Shown: positions 37,950 to 45,800 of the stretch, piece by piece
Layout: the number at the start of each line of letters is the position of its first letter
How positions within the stretch are numbered: the stretch's first letter is position 1
Assembly: GCA_018267275.1 (NCBI GenBank)
Contig: JAFDYV010000007.1
Coordinates: 62,001 to 126,000, forward strand
Reading direction: 5' to 3'
Origin: Bacteroidota bacterium
GTDB lineage: Bacteria > Bacteroidota > Bacteroidia > Cytophagales > Cyclobacteriaceae
Length of the DNA: 64,000 nucleotides
Notes under the pieces: model-generated
Databases searched by the model: none
What the model was told of the DNA's origin: nothing
Seen by the model: only the letters and a program-made list of their open reading frames with translations
Program-made: the position numbers and the translations under genes

Positions 37950-38003
37950 TGTCCCTTTTTAAAAGGGGGAAGTAGGTATTTACAAGTATTAACACACAAG
38001 AAA
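37950..38003 (+). promoter_or_regulatory. rplM 5' leader, possible ribosomal-protein autoregulatory leader
   Basis: 54 nt between the promoter and GTG 38004. It contains a palindromic stretch (CCCTTTTT then AAAAGGGGG, 37953-37970), able to fold into a short hairpin, then an A-rich approach to the start. L13 leaders are known in Bacteroidia; whether this one matches that class was not tested. Confidence 0.35.
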
Positions 38004-38447
38004 GTGGATCACAATAGTTACAAAACCACCAATGCGAATAACGCCACAGCCGAAAAGGCGTGGGTGTTGGTTGATGCCAAAGACCAAGTGTTGGGCCGTG
38101 TGGCAAGCCAAATTGCACGCGTATTACGCGGTAAGCACAAGCCTTCATACACACCGCAAACCGACATGGGCGACCATGTTGTGGTAATCAACGCTGAAAA
38201 GGTGAAGATGACTGGCAAGAAGTGGGACAACCGCTTCATGTTCTTTTATTCTGGCTACCCAGGTGGACAAAAGCAGGTATCGCCAAAGATGATGGTACAA
38301 AAGCACCCCGCCCGTTTGATTGAGCACAGTGTGCGTGGCATGTTGCCAAAAAATACAATGGGTCGTCAGTTATTCAGAAGCTTGCACGTATATGCCGGCA
38401 CCGAACATCCTCATGCAGCTCAACAACCAAAAGAAATTAAATTCTAA
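38004..38447 (+). CDS. rplM: 50S ribosomal protein L13
   Basis: 147 aa. SYKTTNANNATAEKAWVLVDA, LGRVASQIARVLRGKHKP and the C-terminal LPKNTMGRQLFRSLHVYAGTEHPH are typical L13. GTG 38004 gives the normal N-terminus; the frame is open to 37935, but that region holds the promoter. It begins the conserved cluster rplM-rpsI-rpsB-tsf, with rpsI 3 nt downstream. L13 is an early-assembly protein of the large subunit and in other bacteria can repress its own operon. Confidence 0.96.
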   Translation: MDHNSYKTTNANNATAEKAWVLVDAKDQVLGRVASQIARVLRGKHKPSYTPQTDMGDHVVVINAEKVKMTGKKWDNRFMFFYSGYPGGQKQVSPKMMVQKHPARLIEHSVRGMLPKNTMGRQLFRSLHVYAGTEHPHAAQQPKEIKF

Positions 38448-38450
38448 TTC

Positions 38451-38837
38451 ATGGAAGTAATCAACGCACTTGGAAGAAGGAAGACCTCAGTAGCCAGGGT
38501 GTATTTGCAACCAGGCAAGGGTCAAATCATCGTTAATGAGAGAGAGTTAAAAGATTATTTCCCTTCGGAGATTCTGCAAACTACGGTAAAGCAAGCCCTC
38601 ACCATTGTAAAGCAAGATGCCAACTATGACGTGAACGTGAATGTTGACGGTGGTGGCAGCAAGGGACAGGCAGAAGCGATTCGCTTAGCCATTGCCAGAG
38701 CGCTTGTGAGCATCAGCAACGAAAATCGCCCCGCTTTGAAAAAAGAGGGATTGATGACCCGTGACTCGCGCATGGTGGAACGTAAGAAAGCCGGCCGTAG
38801 AAAAGCAAGAAGAAGATTCCAATTCAGCAAGCGTTAA
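38451..38837 (+). CDS. rpsI: 30S ribosomal protein S9
   Basis: 128 aa. It starts MEVINALGRRKTSVARV and ends with the basic tail KAGRRKARRRFQFSKR, which reaches the P-site tRNA in the ribosome. GGGSKGQAEAIRLAIARAL is the conserved core. It begins 3 nt after the rplM stop and is followed 9 nt later by rpsB, so translation is likely coupled along the cluster. Confidence 0.97.
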   Translation: MEVINALGRRKTSVARVYLQPGKGQIIVNERELKDYFPSEILQTTVKQALTIVKQDANYDVNVNVDGGGSKGQAEAIRLAIARALVSISNENRPALKKEGLMTRDSRMVERKKAGRRKARRRFQFSKR

Positions 38838-38846
38838 TCGATAAGC

Positions 38847-39614
38847 ATGGAGAAGATAACAACACAGAGTTTGATGGAAGCAGGTGTTCACTTCGGACAC
38901 TTGACCAGAAAGTGGAATCCAAAGATGGCAGAGTACATCTATATGGAGAACAATGGAATCCACATTATCGATTTGAACAAAACACTTAGCTGCTTAGAAG
39001 AAGCAGCCTTTGCGATGCGCAACATCGTTCGCAGCGGTCGTAAAGTAATGTTTGTTGCCACCAAGAAGCAGGCAAAAGATATCGTAACGCAAGAGGCAAC
39101 TCGTTTGAATATGCCTTTTGTAACCGAAAGATGGTTGGGTGGTATGTTGACCAACTTTGCTACGATTCGCAAATCATTGAAAAAATTGGCGCAGATCGAA
39201 AAGATGATGAAAGATGAATCATCTTATGAGAATCTGACGAAGAAAGAGAAGTTGATGATGTCGCGCGAGAAGAACAAGTTGACCAAGCAATTGGGTGGTA
39301 TCAGCGACTTAAACCGCTTGCCAGCTGCTTTGTTTGTGATTGACGTAAAGCGCGAGCACATTGCTGTGGCTGAAGCTCAGAAGTTGAACATTCCGGTATT
39401 TGCGATGGTAGATACCAATTCAGATCCTTCTGACATCGACTTCCCGATTCCAGCGAATGATGACGCCTTCAAGTCTATTTCAATCATTACTGGTTACTTA
39501 GGCAAAGCAATTGAAGAAGCATTGCAAGAGCGCAAAAAAGATAAAGAAGAAGCCGGGCAGAAGAAGGACGAGGAAGAAAAAAGAAAAGTGGACGAAGCTT
39601 TGCACGAAGCATAA
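38847..39614 (+). CDS. rpsB: 30S ribosomal protein S2
   Basis: 255 aa. Signature segments: LMEAGVHFGHLTRKWNPKM, VMFVATKKQAKDIV, TERWLGGMLTNF, and VIDVKREHIAVAEA with DTNSDPSDIDFPIPANDDA. The C-terminal tail after residue 225 is very lysine/glutamate-rich, a common extension in this phylum. It is third in the rplM-rpsI-rpsB-tsf cluster; a strong terminator separates it from tsf, which is unusual because the two are normally read together. Confidence 0.97.
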   Translation: MEKITTQSLMEAGVHFGHLTRKWNPKMAEYIYMENNGIHIIDLNKTLSCLEEAAFAMRNIVRSGRKVMFVATKKQAKDIVTQEATRLNMPFVTERWLGGMLTNFATIRKSLKKLAQIEKMMKDESSYENLTKKEKLMMSREKNKLTKQLGGISDLNRLPAALFVIDVKREHIAVAEAQKLNIPVFAMVDTNSDPSDIDFPIPANDDAFKSISIITGYLGKAIEEALQERKKDKEEAGQKKDEEEKRKVDEALHEA

Positions 39615-39655
39615 CAGTGCCTGTAGGCAGGTGCTAGTAGATAACAGCAAAGAAG

Positions 39656-39684
39656 CATCGGCCCACCAGCCGATGTTTTTTTTT
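39656..39684 (+). terminator. Intrinsic terminator between rpsB and tsf
   Basis: Stem CATCGGC/GCCGATG (7 bp, 6-nt loop) followed at once by nine T. A textbook Rho-independent terminator in the 111-nt gap; it should lower or split tsf expression from the ribosomal genes. Confidence 0.9.
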
Positions 39685-39725
39685 GAAAACGTAAAATCGT
39701 AAATCTTTAAATTGAAAATAACTAT

Positions 39726-40559
39726 ATGTCAGCAATTTCAGCACAGGATGTAAACAAGCTTCGCACCATGACGGGCGCAGGCATGATGGATTGTAAAAAA
39801 GCATTGACCGAGGCGAACGGAGATTTTGAAAAGGCCATTGAGATATTGAGAAAGAAAGGTCAGAAAGTTTCGGCATCTCGCTCTGACAAAGATGCCAAAG
39901 AAGGTTCTGTGTTTGTTAAGGTATCTGACGACAAGAAAGAAGCCTTTTTGATTGCCCTGAATTGCGAAACGGACTTTGTGGCGAAAAATGAAGAGTTCCA
40001 AAATTTAGGACAATTGATTGCCGAGACTGCATTTGCAAAGAAGTCAGCAACCAAGGAAGCATTGTTGGCAGAGCAGGTAGGCGGCCTTTCCATCAACGAT
40101 AAAATCACTGAGTTGGTAGGTAAGATTGGCGAAAAGCTGGAAATCTCTGCTTACGTGCAGATGAAAGGTGAAGCTGTTGTTCCTTACATCCACGCAGGTA
40201 GCAAACTAGGCGTGTTGGTATCACTAAAGGGTGTAAATGGCAAAGACGTGACTGATGCCGGCAAAGATGTTGGTATGCAGATTGCCGCTATGAACCCTGT
40301 TGCAGTAGACGAAAAGGGTGTAGACACCGAGACGATTCAAAAAGAAATGGAAATTGCCAAGGCGCAAATTTTGGCCGAAGGCAAACCTGAGCACATGGTA
40401 GAAAAAATTGCTCAAGGCAAACTGAACAAGTTCTTTAAAGAGAGTACACTGTTGCCGCAAGCATTTGTAAAGGACAACTCTAAAACCGTAGCGCAATACC
40501 TGGATAGCGTGAGCAAGGGATTGACTGTCGCTGAGTTTAAGCGTGTAGCGATTGGATAA
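39726..40559 (+). CDS. tsf: Translation elongation factor Ts
   Basis: 277 aa guanine-nucleotide exchange factor for EF-Tu. The N-terminal UBA-like part has VNKLRTMTGAGMMDCKKALTEANGD; the core has FLIALNCETDFVAKNEEF, the TDFV contact region for EF-Tu. YIHAGSKLGVLVSL and MQIAAMNPVAV complete the dimer-like core. It lies after a terminator, so it may need its own promoter; only near-matches to TAnnTTTG occur in the gap (TAAATTG at 39707-39713). It is followed by a REP palindrome and then a very strong terminator. Confidence 0.97.
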   Translation: MSAISAQDVNKLRTMTGAGMMDCKKALTEANGDFEKAIEILRKKGQKVSASRSDKDAKEGSVFVKVSDDKKEAFLIALNCETDFVAKNEEFQNLGQLIAETAFAKKSATKEALLAEQVGGLSINDKITELVGKIGEKLEISAYVQMKGEAVVPYIHAGSKLGVLVSLKGVNGKDVTDAGKDVGMQIAAMNPVAVDEKGVDTETIQKEMEIAKAQILAEGKPEHMVEKIAQGKLNKFFKESTLLPQAFVKDNSKTVAQYLDSVSKGLTVAEFKRVAIG

Positions 40560-40577
40560 TTTGTAGTTGCAGCCAGC

Positions 40578-40610
40578 AGTCGTGCCACCACTTTGAGTGG
40601 TGGCACGACT
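40578..40610. repeat. REP-like palindrome, copy 1
   Basis: Perfect 33-nt palindrome: 15-nt arms AGTCGTGCCACCACT and AGTGGTGGCACGACT with a TTG loop. Identical, in the same orientation, to the copy at 42804-42836. It sits between the tsf stop and the tsf terminator. Half-copies lie in front of the RAYT gene. Confidence 0.9.
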
Positions 40611-40615
40611 TGATT

Positions 40616-40647
40616 AAAGGTCTTGGTACAACACCAAGACCTTTTTT
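40616..40647 (+). terminator. Terminator after tsf
   Basis: Perfect 12-bp stem AAAGGTCTTGGT/ACCAAGACCTTT with a 5-nt loop and a T run (last stem T plus TTT). The A run on the left could also act on the minus strand. Confidence 0.92.
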
Positions 40648-40684
40648 ATTTGATTATCTTCGCTAGTCTTTTAACAATGCTACG

Positions 40685-42133
40685 ATGATCAAGAAATTTT
40701 TACTAGCGGTGATTGCCGCACTAGGTGTGCTGACTGCCATAGTATTATTCAACACATTTAGACATTCATCTGTACAAGTTCTTACACGAGATAATCCAGC
40801 TCCTGCATTGAGCGATTCGGCCGTACGTCATTTTCAACGCGCAATCGGATTCAAAACCATTTCATATGGAGAATCATCTTTGTTTGATTCAACACAATTT
40901 CTGGGATTCAGAAAGTTTTTGGAAACAGCTTACCCCAATATGCACGATCAATTGAGCCGTGAGGTGGTGGCGGGCTATAGCTTAATGTACAAGTGGGAGG
41001 GAAAGAATCAATCGTTGAAACCGATTGTATTGATGGCACACCAAGATGTTGTACCCATTGAGGAAAGTACGAAATCGATGTGGACCGTAGATCCTTTTGC
41101 AGGCACAGTGAAAGAACAATTCATTTGGGGCCGCGGCACCACAGACGACAAAATCAATCTGATTGCGATTTGTGAAGCAGTGGAAAAACAGTTGGAGACT
41201 GGGTTCCGACCGGAGCGCACCGTTTATCTTGTTTTTGGTCACGATGAGGAAGTGGGTGGCCGTGGCGCACAGTCGATTGCATTGCTGATGAAGCAAAGAG
41301 GCATTGAAGCGGAGATGGTGCTTGACGAAGGTGGAATCATCACAAAGGAAAAAGTGCCCGGCTTGAAAAAACCGCTTGCACTTTTAGGGACGGCAGAAAA
41401 AGGATATCTCTCATTGGAGTTAACGGTAGAGATACCTGGCGGGCATAGTTCGATGCCTGAAAAAGAAACAGCCATTGACGTACTCACCAAAGCAATTGTT
41501 CAGTTGCGCAGCCATCCATTCGAAGCGGAATTCTCTGAGCCGATGCAAAACTTCTTTGACCATATTGGACCAGAGATGCCTTTTTTGCAACGAATGGCTA
41601 TGGCCAACCAATGGTTGTTCAAGCCGATGATTGTAAACACTTATGAAAAGTCGGGGCCGGGCAGCGCCATGATGCGCACCACCATGGTTCCTACCATTAT
41701 ACAAGCCGGCATTAAAGACAATGTAGTACCTACGCAGGCAAAATGTGTTGTTAACTTTCGCTTACTGCCTGGCGACCTATCAGATGAAGTGGTTGCAAGG
41801 GTGAAGGAGATTATTGGTGATGATAGAGTAAAAATAGAGCGGTTGGAAAAAGGAGCGATTGCCGAGGCGTCAGCAGTTTCTCCAGTGGATGGATATGGAT
41901 ACAAAACAGTAGATGTAATCATCAAGCAGACCTATCCGGATATGTTGACAACGCCTTTTTTGTTGATTGGTGCTACTGACTCACGCCATTTTGGTGAGGT
42001 GTCGAAAAACATCATCAAGTTCAGCCCTATGATCGACCCGATTGGTTTTCATGGAATTAATGAGCGAGTGAGTTTGGAAAGCTATCAAACAGCTATTTGG
42101 TTTTACTATCATTTGTTTCGCTCATTGAATTGA
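40685..42133 (+). CDS. M20-family metallopeptidase (carboxypeptidase/N-acyl hydrolase type)
   Basis: 482 aa, with an N-terminal membrane anchor or uncleaved signal (about 4-23). The two-zinc site is readable: His119 and Asp121 in AHQDVVP, Asp154 in GRGTTDDK (bridging), and Glu188-Glu189 in GHDEEVGG (general base and ligand). The lid domain follows, and a late His in GATDSRHFG completes the site. The length and GRGTTDDK/GHDEEVGG wording resemble the yeast CPS1/PM20D1 branch, which acts on C-terminal or N-acyl amino-acid bonds. It lies between two identical REP palindromes together with the RAYT gene, but its codon style resembles the surrounding chromosome, so it is probably a resident gene. 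Confidence 0.9.
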   Translation: MIKKFLLAVIAALGVLTAIVLFNTFRHSSVQVLTRDNPAPALSDSAVRHFQRAIGFKTISYGESSLFDSTQFLGFRKFLETAYPNMHDQLSREVVAGYSLMYKWEGKNQSLKPIVLMAHQDVVPIEESTKSMWTVDPFAGTVKEQFIWGRGTTDDKINLIAICEAVEKQLETGFRPERTVYLVFGHDEEVGGRGAQSIALLMKQRGIEAEMVLDEGGIITKEKVPGLKKPLALLGTAEKGYLSLELTVEIPGGHSSMPEKETAIDVLTKAIVQLRSHPFEAEFSEPMQNFFDHIGPEMPFLQRMAMANQWLFKPMIVNTYEKSGPGSAMMRTTMVPTIIQAGIKDNVVPTQAKCVVNFRLLPGDLSDEVVARVKEIIGDDRVKIERLEKGAIAEASAVSPVDGYGYKTVDVIIKQTYPDMLTTPFLLIGATDSRHFGEVSKNIIKFSPMIDPIGFHGINERVSLESYQTAIWFYYHLFRSLN

Positions 42134-42135
42134 AT

Positions 42136-42225
42136 AGTCGTGGCACGACTACAATCGGTTATTCCATCACTCAAAGTGGTGGCACGACTGCTAACACGAT
42201 TTCAGTTCAAAGTGGTGGCACGGCT
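42136..42225 (+). repeat. Direct array of three half-REP units in front of the RAYT gene
   Basis: Three copies of TGGCACGACT (last one TGGCACGGCT) start at 42141, 42180 and 42216, spaced 39 and 36 nt apart. Copies 2 and 3 share the longer core CAAAGTGGTGGCACG, which is one arm plus loop of the full palindrome, read in the opposite loop orientation. Copy 1 is a shortened palindrome AGTCGTGGCACGACT. The 16-20 nt between units are not conserved. Confidence 0.75.
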
Positions 42226-42235
42226 ACAAATTGGT

Positions 42236-42243
42236 TAGCTTTG
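42236..42243 (+). promoter_or_regulatory. -7 box TAGCTTTG for the RAYT gene
   Basis: Exact TAnnTTTG, 4 nt before ATG 42248 and 10 nt after the last half-REP unit. It implies a leaderless message and places the repeat array in the promoter region. Confidence 0.5.
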
Positions 42244-42247
42244 TTTT

Positions 42248-42805
42248 ATGCAGCTAGCGCCAAATGCCCTCTACCACATTTACAATAGAGGAAACAACAG
42301 ACAACCTATCTTTTTTCATGATAGAAATTACGATTTCTTTATCAATAAGGCTTATACTGAATTGAAAAGCGAGATCGATTTTTTAGCGTATTGCTTAATG
42401 CCAAATCATTTTCATTTATTGGTTTACACAAAGCCCACTTGTAACGCTAAGGAATTCTCCAACGGAATGAGAACACTTCTAAGTTCGTATACACGCGCTA
42501 TCCAAAGGCAAGAACAAATTACCGGTTCGCTTTTTCAGCAAAATACCAAGTGTAAAGAGCTGATCAGTAATGAATATTCATTGGCATGTTTCCATTATAT
42601 TCATCAAAATCCGGTAAGGGCAAAATTGGTTACTAAATTGGAGAATTGGCCTCACCATTCTTTTAATGAGTACTATACAGAAAATCAAGAGTTTTGCAAT
42701 TTGTATCTCGGAAGGAAGCTAATTCAAATACCGACCGAGAGAGAATTGTTTTACAACGAGTCTTATCAGGTTATTTCAGATGAGTTGAGCAGCGAGCTAT
42801 TTTAG
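42248..42805 (+). CDS. REP-associated tyrosine transposase (RAYT, Y1_Tnp/IS200-like fold)
   Basis: 185 aa single-strand DNA endonuclease-like protein. HIYNRGNNRQPIFF at the N-terminus, the metal-binding HUH motif His54-Phe-His56 in CLMPNHFHLLVY, the candidate nucleophile Tyr81 in SSYTRAI, GSLFQQN, and YIHQNPVRAKLV are all characteristic of RAYTs. It lacks partner genes such as tnpB. The DNA is visibly more A+T-rich than its neighbours, suggesting acquisition. Its TAG stop (42803-42805) lies inside the downstream full palindrome, which begins at 42804. The expected role is cutting or copying REP hairpins; whether it is active is unknown, but no active-site residue is missing. Confidence 0.93.
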   Translation: MQLAPNALYHIYNRGNNRQPIFFHDRNYDFFINKAYTELKSEIDFLAYCLMPNHFHLLVYTKPTCNAKEFSNGMRTLLSSYTRAIQRQEQITGSLFQQNTKCKELISNEYSLACFHYIHQNPVRAKLVTKLENWPHHSFNEYYTENQEFCNLYLGRKLIQIPTERELFYNESYQVISDELSSELF

Positions 42806-42836
42806 TCGTGCCACCACTTTGAGTGGTGGCACGACT
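42804..42836. repeat. REP-like palindrome, copy 2, overlapping the RAYT stop
   Basis: Identical to the 33-nt palindrome at 40578-40610 (15-nt arms, TTG loop). It overlaps the RAYT stop codon by 2 nt and ends 5 nt before the stop of the convergent BNR gene, so it may also serve as a transcription end for both. Confidence 0.9.
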
Positions 42837-42841
42837 GATTA

Positions 42842-45800
42842 TCACATCACATCACCTACCGAAATGGCGCTCACTTGTTTTTGTTTCACCAACTCGTTGA
42901 ACTTGGGTACTTTGTCGGTCATCACCTTATTGAGTTGATTCAATTGGTCGTTAATTTTTTCTGTGATTTCATTGTACACCGCTTTCACCTGATCAGTCGG
43001 TTTGTAGTCGCTGCCATCTACTTCTGAACCCAAAGCCGCTAATTTGTTATTCAATCGAACCGGAAAGTTTAATGGGTCTTGGCCACTGCGGTTTTTTGTT
43101 TGGTAGAGTGCTTCTTCAATTTTCTTCATGTCGTCCAAAATAGATTTAGCCATGTCTGTCACCTCTTTCATGTCGTCCTTTCCTTTCATGGGTTCTGTTA
43201 CGCGGTTGATTTGCTCGCGTGCCGTGCGTATCTTTTTTATGGCTTTGTGGGTATCGCTCAGTTTGTCTCGTACCGCAATTGAAAAATCGAATTGTGATTT
43301 GATATCGGATGTGGTGCCGCTGGTGCGCGGATCTTTTACAATTTCAAACTCGGTCTCCATTGATTTTCCGTTGACAGTCAGCTTCGCTTTGTAGGTACCG
43401 GGTACTGCTTTTGGACCTGTAAGTGAAGCCGCCCACATAATCAAGCCATCGAACCCTTCCGCATCGGCATAGCGCATGTTCCACACATGGCGGTTCATGC
43501 CCAACTTGATTTTTAGTTGTTCTTCTTTTAGTTTTTTATCAGGCTTCGTTGCAAATTTTTTGATCAGCTTTCCATTCATCTCCATAATCTCCAATGAGGC
43601 TACTGTTTTAGTTGTGTCTTTCAAGTAGTAGTGGATCATAACCCCACCGGGGTGATTTTTGCCTTCGGTTTTCGAAGCGCCACGGAAACCGCCTTGCCCA
43701 CCGTTCATACGGTAGCTAGGCATCGGTTTGAACAGATGAAAATCGCTGGCAGCTATGGTGCTGTTGAGTTGATGTAGTGGCGTCAGGTCATCGATTAACC
43801 AAAAGCTTCTGCCTTGTGTGGCTGCGATCAGGTTGTCATTCTTAATTGTTAAGTCCGTGATCGGTACGATTGGCAAATTCAACTGAAAGGGTTTCCAACT
43901 TGTGCCATCATCAAATGAAATGTACATGCCAAATTCAGTTCCGGCATACAGCAAACCTTGTCGTTTTAAATCGGTACGAACTACTCGTGTAAAGTGAGAG
44001 GCATCAATTCCATCTGTAATTTTAGTCCAAGTTTTTCCGTAGTCTTTTGTTTTGAACAAATATGGTTTGTAGTCACCTGATTTGTAACTAGTGGCTGCCA
44101 CGTATGCTGCGCCTTTTTCGAATGGTGAGAAATCCACACTGTTGATCATCGTCCACTCAGGCAATCCGGTAACAGACAACTTGCTCCAATTTTTTCCACC
44201 ATCGCGCGTAATATGCAGTAGGCCGTCATCGGAGCCAGCAAGAATTAGATCTTTTTCATAAGGAGATTCAGCCACCGCGAAAATGGTGCAATAGTATTCC
44301 ACGGCTGTGTTGTCTTTGGTAATCGGGCCGCCCGAAGGACCCAGTTTAGTGGGATCGTTGCGCGTTAAATCAGGACTTGCCAGTTCCCAACTTTCGCCAG
44401 CATTGTAGCTGACATGCAAATGTTGAGATGCTGCGTATAATTTTTTGGGGTTGTGAGGAGAAAAGAAAATCGGGAAGTTCCATTGGAAACGGTACTTCGC
44501 CCCTTCGGCACCGTGGCCCATGGGGTTATCTGGCCACGCGTTGATGTTGCGCTCTTCGCCAGTGTTGTGATTGACGCGCGTCAAAAGTCCATCATAACTT
44601 CCTCCATATACCACATCGTTGTCGGTAGGATCAACTGCAATGTGACCGCTTTCGCCACCCGCAGTCGGTTCCCAGTCACGTTCGCCAATAGAGAAACCAT
44701 CTGTCCGGTGTGCGATGCGCTGCGTAGAGTTGTCTTGCTGCGCACCGTAAATTCTATAGGGGAAATGATTATCGGTTACCACACGATAATATTGTGCAGT
44801 TGGCTGATTATGATAGGTAGTCCAGTTTTCCCCGCCATCAAATGAAACTTGTGCACCACCATCGTCCGCAATTACCATGCGCTGGTTGTCTTCTGGTGCA
44901 ATCCACAAATCGTGGTGGTCGCCATGTGGCGCGTTGTAGCTTTGAAAACTTTTTCCACCATCTTTTGATTTGTGATAAGATACATTCATCACATAACAGA
45001 TATCCTCATCTTTTGTGTCGGCATAAATTTTTGTGTAATACCATGCACGTTGACGAAGGTTGCGATCTTCATTCATTTTTTTCCAAGTAGTACCTCCATC
45101 ATCAGAGCGATACACGCCACCATTTTCATTTTCGATGATTGCATAAACTCGGTTGGAGTTGACGGGCGATACCGAAACGCAGGAAATGCCCCAAATTCCC
45201 TTGGGCAAACCCTCACTCGCAGAAATATTCTTCCAAGTATCGCCACCATCGGTACTCTTATAAATGGCAGATCCATCGCCTCCGCTTTCCAAGCTATAGG
45301 GTGTTCTGCGAATACGCCACATCGAAGCGTACAACACACGAGGATTGTTGGGGTCCATGCACAAATCCACCGCGCCTACATCAGCATTTGCAAACAAAAT
45401 TCGTTTCCAATTCTTGCCACCGTCATCGCTGCGGTAAATACCGCGCTCATCCGAAGACTTAAATAAATCTCCCATCACAGCAGCATACACCAAGTCTGGG
45501 TTTTTAGGATGGATGCGAATGCGCGGGATATGTTTTGAATCTTTTAGTCCAGAAAAAGTCCATGTCTTGCCGGCATCGGTGGATTTCCAAACACCATGGC
45601 CGTAGGACACATTACCCCGTACGGTGCCTTCACCCTGACCGACATAAATTACATTGTTGTCCCATTCACTGACAGCCACCGAGCCGATGGAGCTTCCGAA
45701 AAAACCGTCTGAGATATTGCTCCACGTGTTGCCGGCATCTGTGGTTTTCCAAACACCACCGCCCGTGGCGCCCATGTAAAATAAATTTGGCTTGCCAGGT

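Larger units (their letters stand above)
42136..42836 (+). mobile_element. RAYT locus (REP-associated tyrosine transposase with its repeats)
   Basis: Single-gene domesticated-type transposase with half-REP units upstream and a full REP palindrome overlapping its stop codon. RAYTs act on REP/BIME elements in trans and are not usually mobile as a unit; no insertion-sequence ends or target duplications were seen. Confidence 0.7.

Noticed and set aside
40677..40688. Upstream ATG for the M20 peptidase at 40677
   Set aside because: It runs into a stop after three codons; ATG 40685 in another frame begins the conserved protein.
42136..42225. CRISPR-like array of short repeats with unique spacers
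   Set aside because: Only three degenerate units with 16-20 nt spacers, no cas genes, and the repeat equals half of a REP palindrome next to a RAYT gene.
40578..42836. Composite transposon carrying the M20 peptidase between two ends
   Set aside because: The bracketing 33-nt palindromes are in direct orientation and too short for transposon ends, no target duplication is seen, and the M20 gene looks native.
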